NCBI RefSeq assembly: GCF_042676185.1
Contig: NZ_JBHTJT010000002.1
Coordinates: 62,001 to 126,000 of the forward strand
Direction of reading: 5' to 3'
DNA length: 64,000 bases
Origin: Tropicimonas aquimaris
GTDB taxonomy: Bacteria > Pseudomonadota > Alphaproteobacteria > Rhodobacterales > Rhodobacteraceae
Within the stretch, counting starts at the first letter, position 1. Each line of letters starts with the position of its first letter. Made by a program: the position numbers and the translations under genes. Of the stretch, positions 11,282-19,543 are shown piece after piece. A model generated the notes under the pieces. It worked only from the letters and a program-made list of their open reading frames with translations, was not told the DNA's origin and did no database searches.

Positions 11282-12313
11282 TCAGTCGAACAGCGCCCCC
11301 TGCCCCGGCGGCTGCGGCACGGCCAGGCCAAGGTGCGTCCAGGCCTTCTGAGCCAGCATACGTCCGCGCGGCGTCCTCTGGATGAGACCCTGCTGAAGCA
11401 GGTAGGGCTCGATGACCTCTTCCAGCGCGTCCCGGCTCTCGCTCAGCGCGGCCGACAGCGTCTCGACCCCCACTGGCCCGCCACCGTAGTTCTCCGCGAT
11501 CAGGGAGAGATACCGGCGATCCGCGCCATCCAGCCCGAGCCCGTCGACGCCGAGCCGGGTGAGCGCCTCGTCGGCCAGACTGCGGGTGAGCCGGCCGTCG
11601 CCCACGACCAGCGCGAAATCCAGCACCCGGCGCAGCAGGCGTCCGGCGATCCGGGGCGTGCCGCGGGAGCGCGCGGCGATCTCGCGTGTGCCGTCGCGAT
11701 CGGCCGGCAGGTCCAGCAGCCGGGCGTTTCGGCTGACGATCTCGTGCAGCTCGTCCACCGTGTAGAATTGCAGCCGCGTCGGGATGCCGAATCGATCCCG
11801 CAGCGGCGTCGTCAGCAGGCCGAGGCGCGTGGTGGCGCCGACCAGGGTGAAGGGTTGCAACTCGATCCGCACCGTACGCGCCGCAGGCCCCTCCCCGATC
11901 ACCAGATCGAGTTCGAAATCCTCCATCGCCGGGTAGAGGACTTCCTCCACCACCGGGTTGAGGCGGTGGATCTCGTCGATGAACAGGACGTCCCGGGCCT
12001 CGAGATTGGTCAGGATCGCGGCGAGATCGCCGGGCCGGGCGAGGACCGGGCCGGAGGTCATCCGGAAGTTTACCCCGAGCTCACGGGCGACGATCTGGGC
12101 GAGGGTCGTCTTGCCGAGGCCCGGGGGGCCGTGGAACAGCGTGTGATCCATCGCCTCGCCCCGGCGCCGGGCGCTCTCGACGAAGACCGAGAGGTTGGCG
12201 CGGGCCTCTGCCTGACCGATGAACTCCGACAGCGCCAGAGGGCGCAGGGCGCGGTCTTCGCTGGCATCTCCGGGCTGCTGGTCCGGGCGCAGGATCGGGT
12301 CGGGATCGGTCAT
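11282..12313 (-). CDS. ruvB: Holliday junction branch migration helicase RuvB
   Basis: AAA+ motor that drives branch migration with RuvA. Walker A GPPGLGKT and Walker B LFIDEIHRLN are intact, as are the sensor/arginine-finger region (GATTRLGLLTTPLRDRFG) and the C-terminal winged helix (GGGPVGVETLSAALSESRDALEEVIEPYLLQQGLIQRTPRGR). The length of 343 aa is typical. It follows ruvA, but the usual tight ruvA-ruvB spacing is widened to 123 bp by an antisense-oriented copy of the hairpin repeat. Confidence 0.97.
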   Translation of the reverse strand: MTDPDPILRPDQQPGDASEDRALRPLALSEFIGQAEARANLSVFVESARRRGEAMDHTLFHGPPGLGKTTLAQIVARELGVNFRMTSGPVLARPGDLAAILTNLEARDVLFIDEIHRLNPVVEEVLYPAMEDFELDLVIGEGPAARTVRIELQPFTLVGATTRLGLLTTPLRDRFGIPTRLQFYTVDELHEIVSRNARLLDLPADRDGTREIAARSRGTPRIAGRLLRRVLDFALVVGDGRLTRSLADEALTRLGVDGLGLDGADRRYLSLIAENYGGGPVGVETLSAALSESRDALEEVIEPYLLQQGLIQRTPRGRMLAQKAWTHLGLAVPQPPGQGALFD

Positions 12314-12351
12314 GCGATGCCCTCGCGAAGCGACGGATGGCGTCGGCGGAC

Positions 12352-12418
12352 GGGGGCTGTCTGCCCGCCGCGCACCCGGGGTGCGCTCCCCCCGAGGATA
12401 TTTTCGAACAGGTGAAGG
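12352..12418 (+). repeat. Intergenic hairpin-plus-tail element, copy B
   Basis: Plus-strand copy: GGGGGCTGTCTGCCC, then CCGCGC, a stem GCGCACC/GGTGCGC, then TCCCCCCGAGGATATTTTCGAACAGG. Its flanks match copy C (19544-19619) almost base for base, while the central stem differs in sequence but keeps its pairing. It lies between ruvA and ruvB, opposite to their direction. Confidence 0.7.
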
Positions 12419-12436
12419 GAATGTCCGGTCATGGGC

Positions 12437-13099
12437 TTATCCCTTCGGAGCAAGCAGTTTGAGGCTAGCGCGGATCAGCTCCGGGGCTCCGGCGTCCGGG
12501 GCCTCGCCTAGCGCCTGCGCGACTGCGCCAGCAGCCTCGCCCTGCTGGTAGCCCAGATTGATCAGGGCCGAGAGGGCGTCCGACTGGGCCGCGGGCGACA
12601 GGGCGGGCGCGGGTCTCTGCGCGGCGGGCGCACGGGGTGCTGGCGCCGTCGGTTCGGGCTCTATGACCTCGGAGAAAGATCCGGCCATGGCCATCACGGC
12701 GGGGGCCTTGTCCTTGAGTTCGTTCACCACCCTCTGCGCGAGCTTGGGCCCGACACCGGGGGCCGCCCGGATCGCCGTCCAGTCGCCAAGGGCGATCGCG
12801 CGGCTCGTGCCGTCTGCTCCGAGGGCGCCGAGGATCGCCATGCTGGCCTTGGCGCCAATCCCCTGGACCGAGGTCAGGAGTCGATGCCACTCCTTTTCCT
12901 GCAGGCTGGAGAAGCCGAAGAGTTGAAGAAGGTCTTCGCGCACCACGAGGTCGGTATAGAGAGCGGCGAACTCGCCGGTTGCCGGCAGCGACATGAGAGT
13001 GCGATCCGACACATAGACGATGTAGCCTACCCCGCCCACGTCGAGCAGGACATGGTCGCTTCCGCGGTAGTCGATGCGCCCGGCCAGCCGCCCGATCAT
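12437..13099 (-). CDS. ruvA: Holliday junction DNA-binding protein RuvA
   Basis: Tetrameric junction-binding partner of RuvB. An N-terminal OB domain (MIGRLAGRIDYRGSDHVLLDVGGVGYIVYV) is followed by a helix-hairpin-helix domain (LLTSVQGIGAKASMAILGAL and AAPGVGPKLAQRVVNELKDK). An Ala/Pro linker (about 140-165) leads to a C-terminal RuvB-contact domain (SDALSALINLGYQQGEAAGAVAQAL). The length of 220 aa is normal. Its ATG overlaps the ruvC stop by 4 nt (ATGA), so the two are translationally coupled. Confidence 0.97.
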   Translation of the reverse strand: MIGRLAGRIDYRGSDHVLLDVGGVGYIVYVSDRTLMSLPATGEFAALYTDLVVREDLLQLFGFSSLQEKEWHRLLTSVQGIGAKASMAILGALGADGTSRAIALGDWTAIRAAPGVGPKLAQRVVNELKDKAPAVMAMAGSFSEVIEPEPTAPAPRAPAAQRPAPALSPAAQSDALSALINLGYQQGEAAGAVAQALGEAPDAGAPELIRASLKLLAPKG

Positions 13100-13599
13100 G
13101 TCGCCCTCGCGATGGCGGCCTGCAGCCGCCCGGCGGATTGCAGGTGGTGCGCGTGGCAGACCGCGATGGCGAGCGCGTCAGCCGCGTCCGGCCCTGCCAG
13201 CTTCACGCCAGGGAAATGCACCCCCATCATGTGGGCAATCTGTTTCTTGTCGGCATGGCCAACGCCCACGATCGCCTTTTTCACCGCATTGGGGGCGTAT
13301 TCGCCGATCGGCAGGCCGGCCTTTGCGGGCGCCAGCATGGCGATGCCGCGGGCCTGACCGAGCTTGAGCGTGCCGGCGCCATCGCGGTTGACGAAGGTCT
13401 GCTCCACCGCGGCCGCCGAAGGGGCGAAGCGAGTGATGATTTCTGTCAGTTGCTCGAAGAGCGAGAGCAGCCTCGCGCCCAGGTCGGTTCCCGCGGAGCA
13501 GCACAGCCCGTTGGCGACGTGGGTGAGTCGCGATCCCTCGACCTGGATAACACCCCAGCCGAGCGTCCGAAGCCCCGGATCGATTCCGATGACGCGCAT
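13096..13599 (-). CDS. ruvC: Holliday junction endonuclease RuvC
   Basis: Mg-dependent resolvase of the RNase-H-like fold. Starting at the ATG at 13599 gives MRVIGIDPGLRTLGWGV with catalytic Asp7; the VEQTFVNRDG motif (Glu) and the C-terminal GPDAADALAIAVCHAHH motif (Asp pair) complete the active site. AGAAGGG upstream is a good ribosome-binding site. The 167-aa length is typical; an upstream extension of the open frame has no family match. It is the first gene of ruvCAB. Confidence 0.96.
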   Translation of the reverse strand: MRVIGIDPGLRTLGWGVIQVEGSRLTHVANGLCCSAGTDLGARLLSLFEQLTEIITRFAPSAAAVEQTFVNRDGAGTLKLGQARGIAMLAPAKAGLPIGEYAPNAVKKAIVGVGHADKKQIAHMMGVHFPGVKLAGPDAADALAIAVCHAHHLQSAGRLQAAIARAT

Positions 13600-13946
13600 A
13601 TTGTTGCCCTTCTGCCTCGTTCGCTCGTACGTTTTTTTTCCGACTAGCACGAATAGAGAACATCGACCAGCACACATCGCGGTCGCGGCGTTCGAATATC
13701 CCGCCTCCGGTATGCAATCCCCGGGCTTTCGCCGCACGGGAGCGACGGCGGATGCGCCCTTTGCGACATCCCGTGGGGGATCCGGGAAAGCATCTGAAAG
13801 AAGGGCCGGAATCCGCCTTTGAGCTATGCGATCCGCGCATGAAAGCTGCGCGAAACGGACATTTGTGCGCGTCCCCGAGAGTCGCTAGCTGCCGTGGATG
13901 GGGTGGCGGATTCAACTCGGTTGCCAGCCCACTTATGGAGGAGCGC
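13600..13946. other. 347-bp divergent intergenic region ruvC / DUF1127
   Basis: No credible gene. It separates ruvC (minus) from the DUF1127 gene (plus) and must hold both promoters. It contains a run of eight T (plus strand, about 13632-13639) and the LexA-like site listed separately. The half nearer 13947 contains no motif I can name beyond the strong GGAGGAG ribosome-binding site before the DUF1127 ATG. Confidence 0.5.
13647..13661 (-). promoter_or_regulatory. Weak LexA-like site upstream of ruvC
   Basis: On the minus strand GTTC-N7-GTGC, one mismatch from the alphaproteobacterial SOS box GTTC-N7-GTTC, about 50 nt before the ruvC start. ruvCAB is a known SOS target in several bacteria, so the position makes sense, but a single eight-base site with one mismatch is weak evidence. 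Confidence 0.3.
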
Positions 13947-14153
13947 ATGGCCTATTACGAAACCAGCCGAACCGGCGCCCACACCAGTCTTCGCCGCGCG
14001 TTCCGGATCCTGCTTGGCGAGATACTGGCCTGGCGCGAGGATGCGGATTCACGCCACAGGCTTGGGCGGCTCTCGGACCGCGAGTTGAGCGATATCGGGC
14101 TGAACCGTTCCGATCTCGAGCTGTCGCGCCGGGACGATCTGCGCGGCGCCTAG
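13947..14153 (+). CDS. DUF1127 family small protein
   Basis: 68-aa basic peptide beginning MAYYETSRTGAHTSLRRAF and ending with the DUF1127 signature (LGRLSDRELSDIGLNRSDL). GGAGGAG lies 4 nt before the ATG. Proteins with this C-terminal motif (YjiS-like) are common in alphaproteobacteria; some bind RNA or affect small-RNA turnover and phosphate/carbon metabolism, but I infer no specific role here. It is monocistronic, with a long leader and its own terminator. Confidence 0.85.
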   Translation: MAYYETSRTGAHTSLRRAFRILLGEILAWREDADSRHRLGRLSDRELSDIGLNRSDLELSRRDDLRGA

Positions 14154-14225
14154 CCGCTGGCTGGCGGGGCGTCCGGATCCTGTCCGGCGCCCGCTTCGTT
14201 CTCACCCTGACCTAATAACGACCCT

Positions 14226-14252
14226 AGGCCGGCCCAGAGTTTGGACCGGCCC
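14226..14252 (+). terminator. Terminator after DUF1127 gene
   Basis: Stem GGCCGG/CCGGCC with a 13-nt spacer, about 73 nt past the DUF1127 stop and followed by CCCATTGTGTTG. It could also serve the converging gene at 14300. Confidence 0.55.
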
Positions 14253-14299
14253 CATTGTGTTGCTCCAGAATGCCAATGGCGCGCGACGAGCGCGTAGTC

Positions 14300-14647
14300 T
14301 CAGCCGAAGAGCGGCGAAACCCAGGTGGCGATCGCCCGGCTCAGCGGATCCACGGCCATTACGAAGCCGCCGATCTGTTCGACGATGCTGCCATCCTTCA
14401 GGGCCACGACCTTCGCTGCATAGGTTTCGGTGCCGAGTGCGGCGAGCAGGAAGCCCTTGAAGACAACCATGACCACCAGCACCATCAGGGCTGGCCGAAG
14501 GGCGGTACGGCGTTCGCGGCGCTCCTTTTCGCGCGTGTAGTGTGACTGACCGAGAGTGCCGGCGGCTTCGAAGCCGCCGCCGCGCCGGTGGATCTTGTCG
14601 ATCCTCCGAAGGCGCCCGGAAAACTCTTTCATCTGGGGAGTGCTCAT
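14300..14647 (-). CDS. Hypothetical single-pass membrane protein
   Basis: 115-aa protein starting MSTPQMKEFSGRLRRIDKIHRRGGGFEAAG (written here as its opening region). A strongly basic cytoplasmic N-terminus of about 55 residues is followed by one transmembrane helix (LRPALMVLVVMVVFKGFLLAAL, about 54-75) and a short outer tail ending ATWVSPLFG. A later in-frame ATG (14632, MKEF) is possible. It converges on the DUF1127 gene and is 76 bp downstream of prmA on the same strand. I do not recognise a family and give no function; codon use supports a real gene. Confidence 0.7.
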   Translation of the reverse strand: MSTPQMKEFSGRLRRIDKIHRRGGGFEAAGTLGQSHYTREKERRERRTALRPALMVLVVMVVFKGFLLAALGTETYAAKVVALKDGSIVEQIGGFVMAVDPLSRAIATWVSPLFG

Positions 14648-14723
14648 GACAACCCGGAATCCTTCTGTTGGCGCCCCCGCCACAGATCAGAGTAGGGCCA
14701 GAATATGGCTCAATTATGGACAG

Positions 14724-15596
14724 TTAGTCCATTTTCTGAAGACAGAGCGTGGTCCAATCGCCGATTTCTTCGGCCTCGTGAACAATCATGCCCTCGGCGG
14801 CATAGGCCTCCACCACTTCGGCGGCCTGTTCGTTCAGCAGGCCACTGAGAATCGCGTAGCCGCCCGGGCGCAGCGCGCCGGCGATTCCGGGCGCGAGCGC
14901 GATCAGCGGCGCCTTGAGGATGTTGGCGAAGATCAGCCCGAAAGGCGCGGCCTCGGCCAGCACCGGATGATCGAGCCCGGTGGCCTCGATGCACCGCAGC
15001 CGGTCGGACAGGCCGTTCGCCTTCGCATTGGCCTCGGCGACCTCGACCGCGACGGGATCTATATCGGAGGCGAGCATGGTTCCCCGCCAGACGCGGGCGG
15101 CCGCCATGGCGAGCACGGCCGTGCCGCATCCGATGTCTGCCACCGGAAGCGGCTCTTCGCCGGCTTCCACCAGCCGGTCCAGCGCCCGCAGGCACCCGAG
15201 CGTGGTACCGTGGTGCCCGGTTCCGAAGGCCATCGCGGCCTCGATCAGGAGCGGCGCGGCATCTTCCGGCACCTGGTCGGCATCATGGCTGCCGTAGACG
15301 AAGAAGCGGCCGGCGCGAACTGGCGACAGCTCGCGCTTCACCTTGGCGACCCAGTCGACATCCGGCAGTTCGGAAACGGCGAAATCCCGCGCACCGAAGG
15401 CCACCGCGAGCAGCGCGAGCCCGGCCGCGTCAGGCGTCTCGATGAAGTAGCCACCAACCTCCCAAAGCCCGGAGCCGTCCTCGATCTCGAAGACGCCGAC
15501 GCCGGTCGGAACCGGATCGAGACGTTCCATCGCTTCACCAAGAGCCTCCGCCTGCTCCCGGCCCGGCAGCGTCGTCAGGGCGGTGAATGTGGGCAT
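14724..15596 (-). CDS. prmA: Ribosomal protein L11 methyltransferase PrmA
   Basis: SAM-dependent methyltransferase that trimethylates ribosomal protein L11. The class I SAM motif VADIGCGTAVLAMAAARV is at about 151-168, the acidic ASDIDPVAVEVAEAN loop follows, and the catalytic-region motif IFANILKAPLIALAP matches PrmA's ANIL. GTGHHGTT, which binds SAM in this family, is at about 125-132. The length is 290 aa, with GAGGAG 6 nt upstream of the ATG. Transcribed away from the NTPase/msrA pair with a 66-bp gap. Confidence 0.93.
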   Translation of the reverse strand: MPTFTALTTLPGREQAEALGEAMERLDPVPTGVGVFEIEDGSGLWEVGGYFIETPDAAGLALLAVAFGARDFAVSELPDVDWVAKVKRELSPVRAGRFFVYGSHDADQVPEDAAPLLIEAAMAFGTGHHGTTLGCLRALDRLVEAGEEPLPVADIGCGTAVLAMAAARVWRGTMLASDIDPVAVEVAEANAKANGLSDRLRCIEATGLDHPVLAEAAPFGLIFANILKAPLIALAPGIAGALRPGGYAILSGLLNEQAAEVVEAYAAEGMIVHEAEEIGDWTTLCLQKMD

Positions 15597-15662
15597 GGCT
15601 GGCTCCTCGTGCAGGGGGCGGGTCAGGCGCGGCGCGCACCTGAAAACCGTGATTGGCTGCGG

Positions 15663-16235
15663 CTAGGGCAGCCGGCGCTCCGGGTCAAGGCCCGCTTCGG
15701 CGCATCGCACGGCGTCCGCGCCGAGAAACGCCAGAATGCGGGAGACCAGTTCCTCGACCGGCGGCGTGGAGTTCAGCGTCAGCACCGGGCAGGAGAGTTC
15801 ACTGGCCCACGTCGTGTGCCGCGCCCGGTTGCGGCCCGGCAGCAACCCGTCGTCATAGGCAGCCGCCCATTCGAGAAAGGCCAGCACCTCCTCCGCCTCG
15901 TCCGGGGTGTGCACCCGCGCCCGCTCGCGGGCGCTGAGCCGCGCGAGCCGGCTTTCTGTATCGAGGTCGAGAAAGACGGCAAGCGTGAAGCGATGGTCGA
16001 TGCCCTCGCTCCAGCTGTCCATGGACCCCGAGAGCACCCAGTCTCGCCGCGGCAGGAAGATCGTCTCCATCAACCGGCGGCGTTCGGGGATCGGGCGCTT
16101 GTCACGGAAGGGCGGGTCCGTCGGATACCAGTAGAAATCGTCGGTATCGAAGTGCTGCGACGCCAGGGCCGTCGCAAGCGCGCGGCCGAGCGTCGACGTG
16201 CCAGACCCGCTGGCTCCGAATATGTGTATGCGATG
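15663..16235 (-). CDS. Adenylate/shikimate-kinase-like P-loop NTPase, start codon missing
   Basis: The frame encodes R-I-H-I-F-GASGSGTST, a Walker A loop, then DTDDFYWYPTDPPFRDKRP, the lid-like LSARERARVHTPDEAEEVLAFLEWAAAYDDG, and ends DPERRLP. It resembles small nucleoside-kinase-like ATPases of about 190 aa. No ATG, GTG, TTG or CTG precedes the P-loop: the frame is closed by a TGA overlapping the msrA end, and the codon where Met is expected is CAT (16233-16235). Inserting one G after that triplet would give ATG CGC. An internal ATG at about 16070 would lose the P-loop. It is either a rare start such as ATA (16229), a point deletion, or an assembly error. Confidence 0.65.
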   Translation of the reverse strand, partial: HRIHIFGASGSGTSTLGRALATALASQHFDTDDFYWYPTDPPFRDKRPIPERRRLMETIFLPRRDWVLSGSMDSWSEGIDHRFTLAVFLDLDTESRLARLSARERARVHTPDEAEEVLAFLEWAAAYDDGLLPGRNRARHTTWASELSCPVLTLNSTPPVEELVSRILAFLGADAVRCAEAGLDPERRLP

Positions 16236-16257
16236 CCCCGTCGCCGCCCCCGTGACT

Positions 16258-16920
16258 TCAGCTTCCGGACGTCACGCCCGTACCCATGGGGCAAGTGACC
16301 CCGGTGCCGCCGATTCCGCAATACCCTCCGGGATTCTTCGCAAGATACTGTTGGTGATAATCCTCGGCGAAGTAGAAGACCGGTGCCTCGGCGATCTCGG
16401 TGGTGATGGCGCCGCGACCGGAGGCTGACAGCGCCCCCTGGTAGGCATCCCGGCTCGCCCGCGCGCAGTCCAGCTGTTCGGGGGACGTCGCGTAGATAGT
16501 GGAGCGATACTGGGTGCCAATGTCGCCGCCCTGCCGCATGCCCTGCGTCGGATCGTGGCTCTCCCAGAACAGGCGCAGGAGGCTGTCGTAGCTCACCACC
16601 TTCGGGTCGAACACCACGCGGACGACCTCGGCATGGCCGGTCTTGGCGGTGCAGGTCTCCTCATATGTCGGGTTGGGCGTGGTGCCGCCGGCATAGCCGA
16701 CCATGGTCGACCAGACGCCTTCGGTCTGCCAGAACAGCCGCTCGGCGCCCCAGAAACAGCCCATGCCGAAGATCGCCGCCTCCATACCCTCGGGCACGTC
16801 CACCGTGAGCGGGCGGTCGAAAACGAAATGCGTGGGGGCGGTCGGGATCGGCTCGGCGCGGCCGGGAAGCGCATCCTCGGGCCGGACCATCTCCATCTTG
16901 TCGCGCTTGAACAGGAACAT
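16258..16920 (-). CDS. msrA: Peptide methionine-(S)-S-oxide reductase MsrA
   Basis: Repairs methionine-S-sulfoxide in proteins. The catalytic motif GMGCFWGAERLF places the nucleophilic Cys at 55. YAGGTTPNPTYEETCTAKTGHAEVV and FWESHDPTQG follow, and the C-terminus ends with YFAEDYHQQYLAKNPGGYCGIGGTGV, carrying a resolving Cys. The length is 220 aa with a 45-residue N-terminal lead, as in the longer MsrA class. AGAAGGAG sits 7 nt upstream. It is followed directly by the start-less NTPase. Confidence 0.95.
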   Translation of the reverse strand: MFLFKRDKMEMVRPEDALPGRAEPIPTAPTHFVFDRPLTVDVPEGMEAAIFGMGCFWGAERLFWQTEGVWSTMVGYAGGTTPNPTYEETCTAKTGHAEVVRVVFDPKVVSYDSLLRLFWESHDPTQGMRQGGDIGTQYRSTIYATSPEQLDCARASRDAYQGALSASGRGAITTEIAEAPVFYFAEDYHQQYLAKNPGGYCGIGGTGVTCPMGTGVTSGS

Positions 16921-17000
16921 GCAGCGTCTCCTTCTGCGGGTTTCCCGGAATATGGGGACGTGCCACGCCCGCGTCCACCTGCATCCCGGGAGCGTGAAGC

Positions 17001-18236
17001 CTATTCCGCGGGGGCCGCGGCGGGCCGGAGGCGGGACAGGACCGTCTCGTTACCCGGGCGCGGGTGGCGTGGGATCAGCAGCGACAGACCGAGCGAGACG
17101 CAGGCCATCGTCGCTGCCAGCACGAACACCGCCTCGGGCGCCTTGAGCCAGAGATAGCCGAGCGCCGCCGGCAGGAAGACCGCGGCAATATGGTTGATCG
17201 TGAAGGCGACTGCGGCGGTGGGAGCGATGTCGGCGGGGTGGCTGATCTTCTGGAAATAGGTCTTCAGCGCCAGCGCGAGGCCGAAGAAGATATGGTCGAG
17301 CACGTAGAGCGTGGCAGCCAGCGCCACGCCCCAGCCAAACATGTAGATGCCGCCGTAAGCGGCAAAGATCAGCGCCAGCCCGGTGTATTCGAACGCCAGC
17401 GCCCGCCTCTCGCCGAACCGCGAAACCACCCAGCCGAAGACCGGCGCGAGGCACATGTTGGCCAGCAGAGTGATCATGAACAGGCCGGTCACCTGGTGGA
17501 CGTCGAAGCCGAAGCGCTCGACCATCATGAACCCCGCGAAGACGACGAAGATCTGCCGCCGCGCCCCGGCCATGAACTGCAGCGCATAGTACAGCCAGTA
17601 GCGGCGGCGCAGGACGAACTTCTTCACCTGCGGCGTGGGCGACTCGAACTGCGGGTAGAGCGCGAGGCAGAGCAGCGCCACCGTGGCCGTGATCAGGCCG
17701 GCGGTCATGTAGACGGTGTTGTAGTCCAGGTCGAAGGCGCGCCAGGTCATCACGATCAGCCCGTAGGCCACGAGCGTTGCCGCCGATCCGGTGGCCATCA
17801 GCCAGCCGAGCACCTTGGGCGCGCGCTCCTTGTCGAGCCACTGGAGCTGCAGCGACTGGTTGACCGTCTCGTAGTAATGGAAGCCGATCGAGCTGAGCAT
17901 GGTGATCGTCAGGATCCCGCCCAGCGTCGGAAACCACGCGGTCAAGGCGGTGGCAACCCCGAGGAGCAGCAGCGACACCAGGCCGAGCACCTGCTCGCGC
18001 ATCACCCGGATCAGCGCGATCACCCCGATGGCGAGAAAGCCGGGGATCTCCCGCACCGTGTGCAGCCAGCCGATATCGGAGCCGTCGAAATTGGCGACTT
18101 CGATGACGAAATTGTTCAGCAGCGCCGACCAGGTCGCAAAGGCGATGGGCATCGCCGCGGCCATCACGAAGAGCAACGTCATGGGACGTCGCCAGAACGG
18201 CAGGCTCTGCACCTCGATGAGCGATGTGGTTTGCAT
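17001..18236 (-). CDS. MFS transporter
   Basis: 411-aa major facilitator permease with about 12 hydrophobic segments, from TLLFVMAAAMPIAFATWSALL (about 20-40) to AVFVLAATMACVSLGLSLLIP near the end. A central cytoplasmic loop is rich in Arg/Lys (PQVKKFVLRRRYW, about 203-215). The conserved TM2-3 loop is weak. The substrate cannot be read from the sequence. A GAGG ribosome-binding site precedes the ATG. It is divergent from the YeeE gene across a 219-bp region with an FNR-like site, and may share that control. Confidence 0.85.
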   Translation of the reverse strand: MQTTSLIEVQSLPFWRRPMTLLFVMAAAMPIAFATWSALLNNFVIEVANFDGSDIGWLHTVREIPGFLAIGVIALIRVMREQVLGLVSLLLLGVATALTAWFPTLGGILTITMLSSIGFHYYETVNQSLQLQWLDKERAPKVLGWLMATGSAATLVAYGLIVMTWRAFDLDYNTVYMTAGLITATVALLCLALYPQFESPTPQVKKFVLRRRYWLYYALQFMAGARRQIFVVFAGFMMVERFGFDVHQVTGLFMITLLANMCLAPVFGWVVSRFGERRALAFEYTGLALIFAAYGGIYMFGWGVALAATLYVLDHIFFGLALALKTYFQKISHPADIAPTAAVAFTINHIAAVFLPAALGYLWLKAPEAVFVLAATMACVSLGLSLLIPRHPRPGNETVLSRLRPAAAPAE

Positions 18237-18373
18237 GCTCTGCCTCTATCGCTCGCTCCCGGCCTTGGGAAGAAAAATCACCTTGCAGAACCGCACATGC
18301 CTCCGCAGCCAATTGGCGCACGCCGGGGAATGATGCCGGCTCTGCCGGAAGGAGATCCGCCAGCGTCCGCCGC

Positions 18374-18387
18374 CTGATCTGGATCAA
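18374..18387. promoter_or_regulatory. FNR/FixK-type box
   Basis: Minus-strand reading is TTGATCCAGATCAG, one base from the TTGAT-N4-ATCAA consensus of the FNR/FixK/Dnr family. It is centred about 75 nt before the YeeE start codon and about 145 nt from the MFS start, in the divergent region, so it is well placed to regulate yeeE according to oxygen supply. Confidence 0.55.
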
Positions 18388-18455
18388 GGCGCAGCGGCTT
18401 CCCCTGAGGCAGGTATCATGCACACATTTGAATAGGACGCGCACAGGGGACACAC

Positions 18456-19520
18456 ATGGACTTTCTGGCAATCGTCGAACGGATCGGGGAGGCGCCGACC
18501 GCGGCGCTCTTTGGTCTCGTGACAGGCATGATCTTCGGCATCGCCGCGCAACGCTCCGACTTCTGCCTACGGGCGGCCACGGTGGAATTCGCCCGTGGCC
18601 GGCTCGGGCCGCGGATGTCGATCTGGCTTCTGACCTTCTCGACCGCGATGGTCTGGGTCCAGGCGGCGCAGATGGCGGGGCTGATGCGTGCGGAGGATGC
18701 GCGTATGATGGCGGTGCCCGGCACCTGGTCCGGCGCGATCATCGGCGGCCTGCTGTTCGGCATGGGCATGGTGCTGGCGCGCGGCTGCTCGGGGCGGCTG
18801 CTTGTGCTGGCGGCGACGGGCAATCTCCGCGCGCTGGTCTCCGGCCTGGTCTTTGCCGTCGTGGCGCAGATGACCCTGCATGGCGCGCTGTCGCCACTCC
18901 GGGACGGACTCTCCTCGCTCTGGATCACCGAGGGCGGGCGCAATGTCGATCTTCTGGCGGCGCTGCACCTGCCGGTCTCTGGCGGGCTCGTGCTCGGGCT
19001 TGTCCTCGCGGCGCTCGCGATCGTCCTGTCGATCCGCAACGAGCTCGGGATCACCAAGCTCTTCATGGCCTCCGGCGTCGGCTTCGCCGTGGCGGTGGGC
19101 TGGGTGCTGACCTTCGGGCTGAGCCAGGTGGCCTTCGAACCGATCCAGATCGAGAGCGCCACCTTCACCGGCCCCTCGGCAAACACGCTGATGTTCTTCC
19201 TGCTGCCGGACACCGTGCTGCAATTCGACATCGGGCTGGTGCCCGGAGTGTTCCTGGGAGCGTTCATCGCCGCCTCGCTGGCGCGGGAAGTGAAGTTCCA
19301 AGGGTTCGAGGGCGCCGGCAATATGCAGCGCGCCATGATCGGGGCCGCGGCCATGGGGTTTGGCGGGATGCTTGCCGGCGGCTGCGCCATCGGAGCGGGC
19401 GTCACCGGGACCTCGATCTTTGTCGGAACCGCCTGGCTGGCGCTCACCTTCATGTGGGTCGGCGCGGTGGCAACCGACTACCTGGTCGACCAGAAGGGCG
19501 GCGCGGCCGTCCCGGCCTGA
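18456..19520 (+). CDS. YeeE/YedE family thiosulfate/sulfur transporter
   Basis: 354-aa integral membrane protein of the YeeE/YedE family, which moves thiosulfate or related sulfur compounds across the inner membrane. About nine hydrophobic helices are visible. The family's Cys sites are present: RSDFCLRAA (about 35), GMVLARGCSGRLLVLAA (about 110) and GGMLAGGCAIGAGVTGTS (about 310). Both YeeE/YedE repeats are in one chain. CAGGGG precedes the ATG by 6 nt. It has an upstream FNR-like box and a downstream repeat copy that may end the transcript. Confidence 0.85.
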   Translation: MDFLAIVERIGEAPTAALFGLVTGMIFGIAAQRSDFCLRAATVEFARGRLGPRMSIWLLTFSTAMVWVQAAQMAGLMRAEDARMMAVPGTWSGAIIGGLLFGMGMVLARGCSGRLLVLAATGNLRALVSGLVFAVVAQMTLHGALSPLRDGLSSLWITEGGRNVDLLAALHLPVSGGLVLGLVLAALAIVLSIRNELGITKLFMASGVGFAVAVGWVLTFGLSQVAFEPIQIESATFTGPSANTLMFFLLPDTVLQFDIGLVPGVFLGAFIAASLAREVKFQGFEGAGNMQRAMIGAAAMGFGGMLAGGCAIGAGVTGTSIFVGTAWLALTFMWVGAVATDYLVDQKGGAAVPA

Positions 19521-19543
19521 GGCAGAATGGGGAAGTCGGGAAT

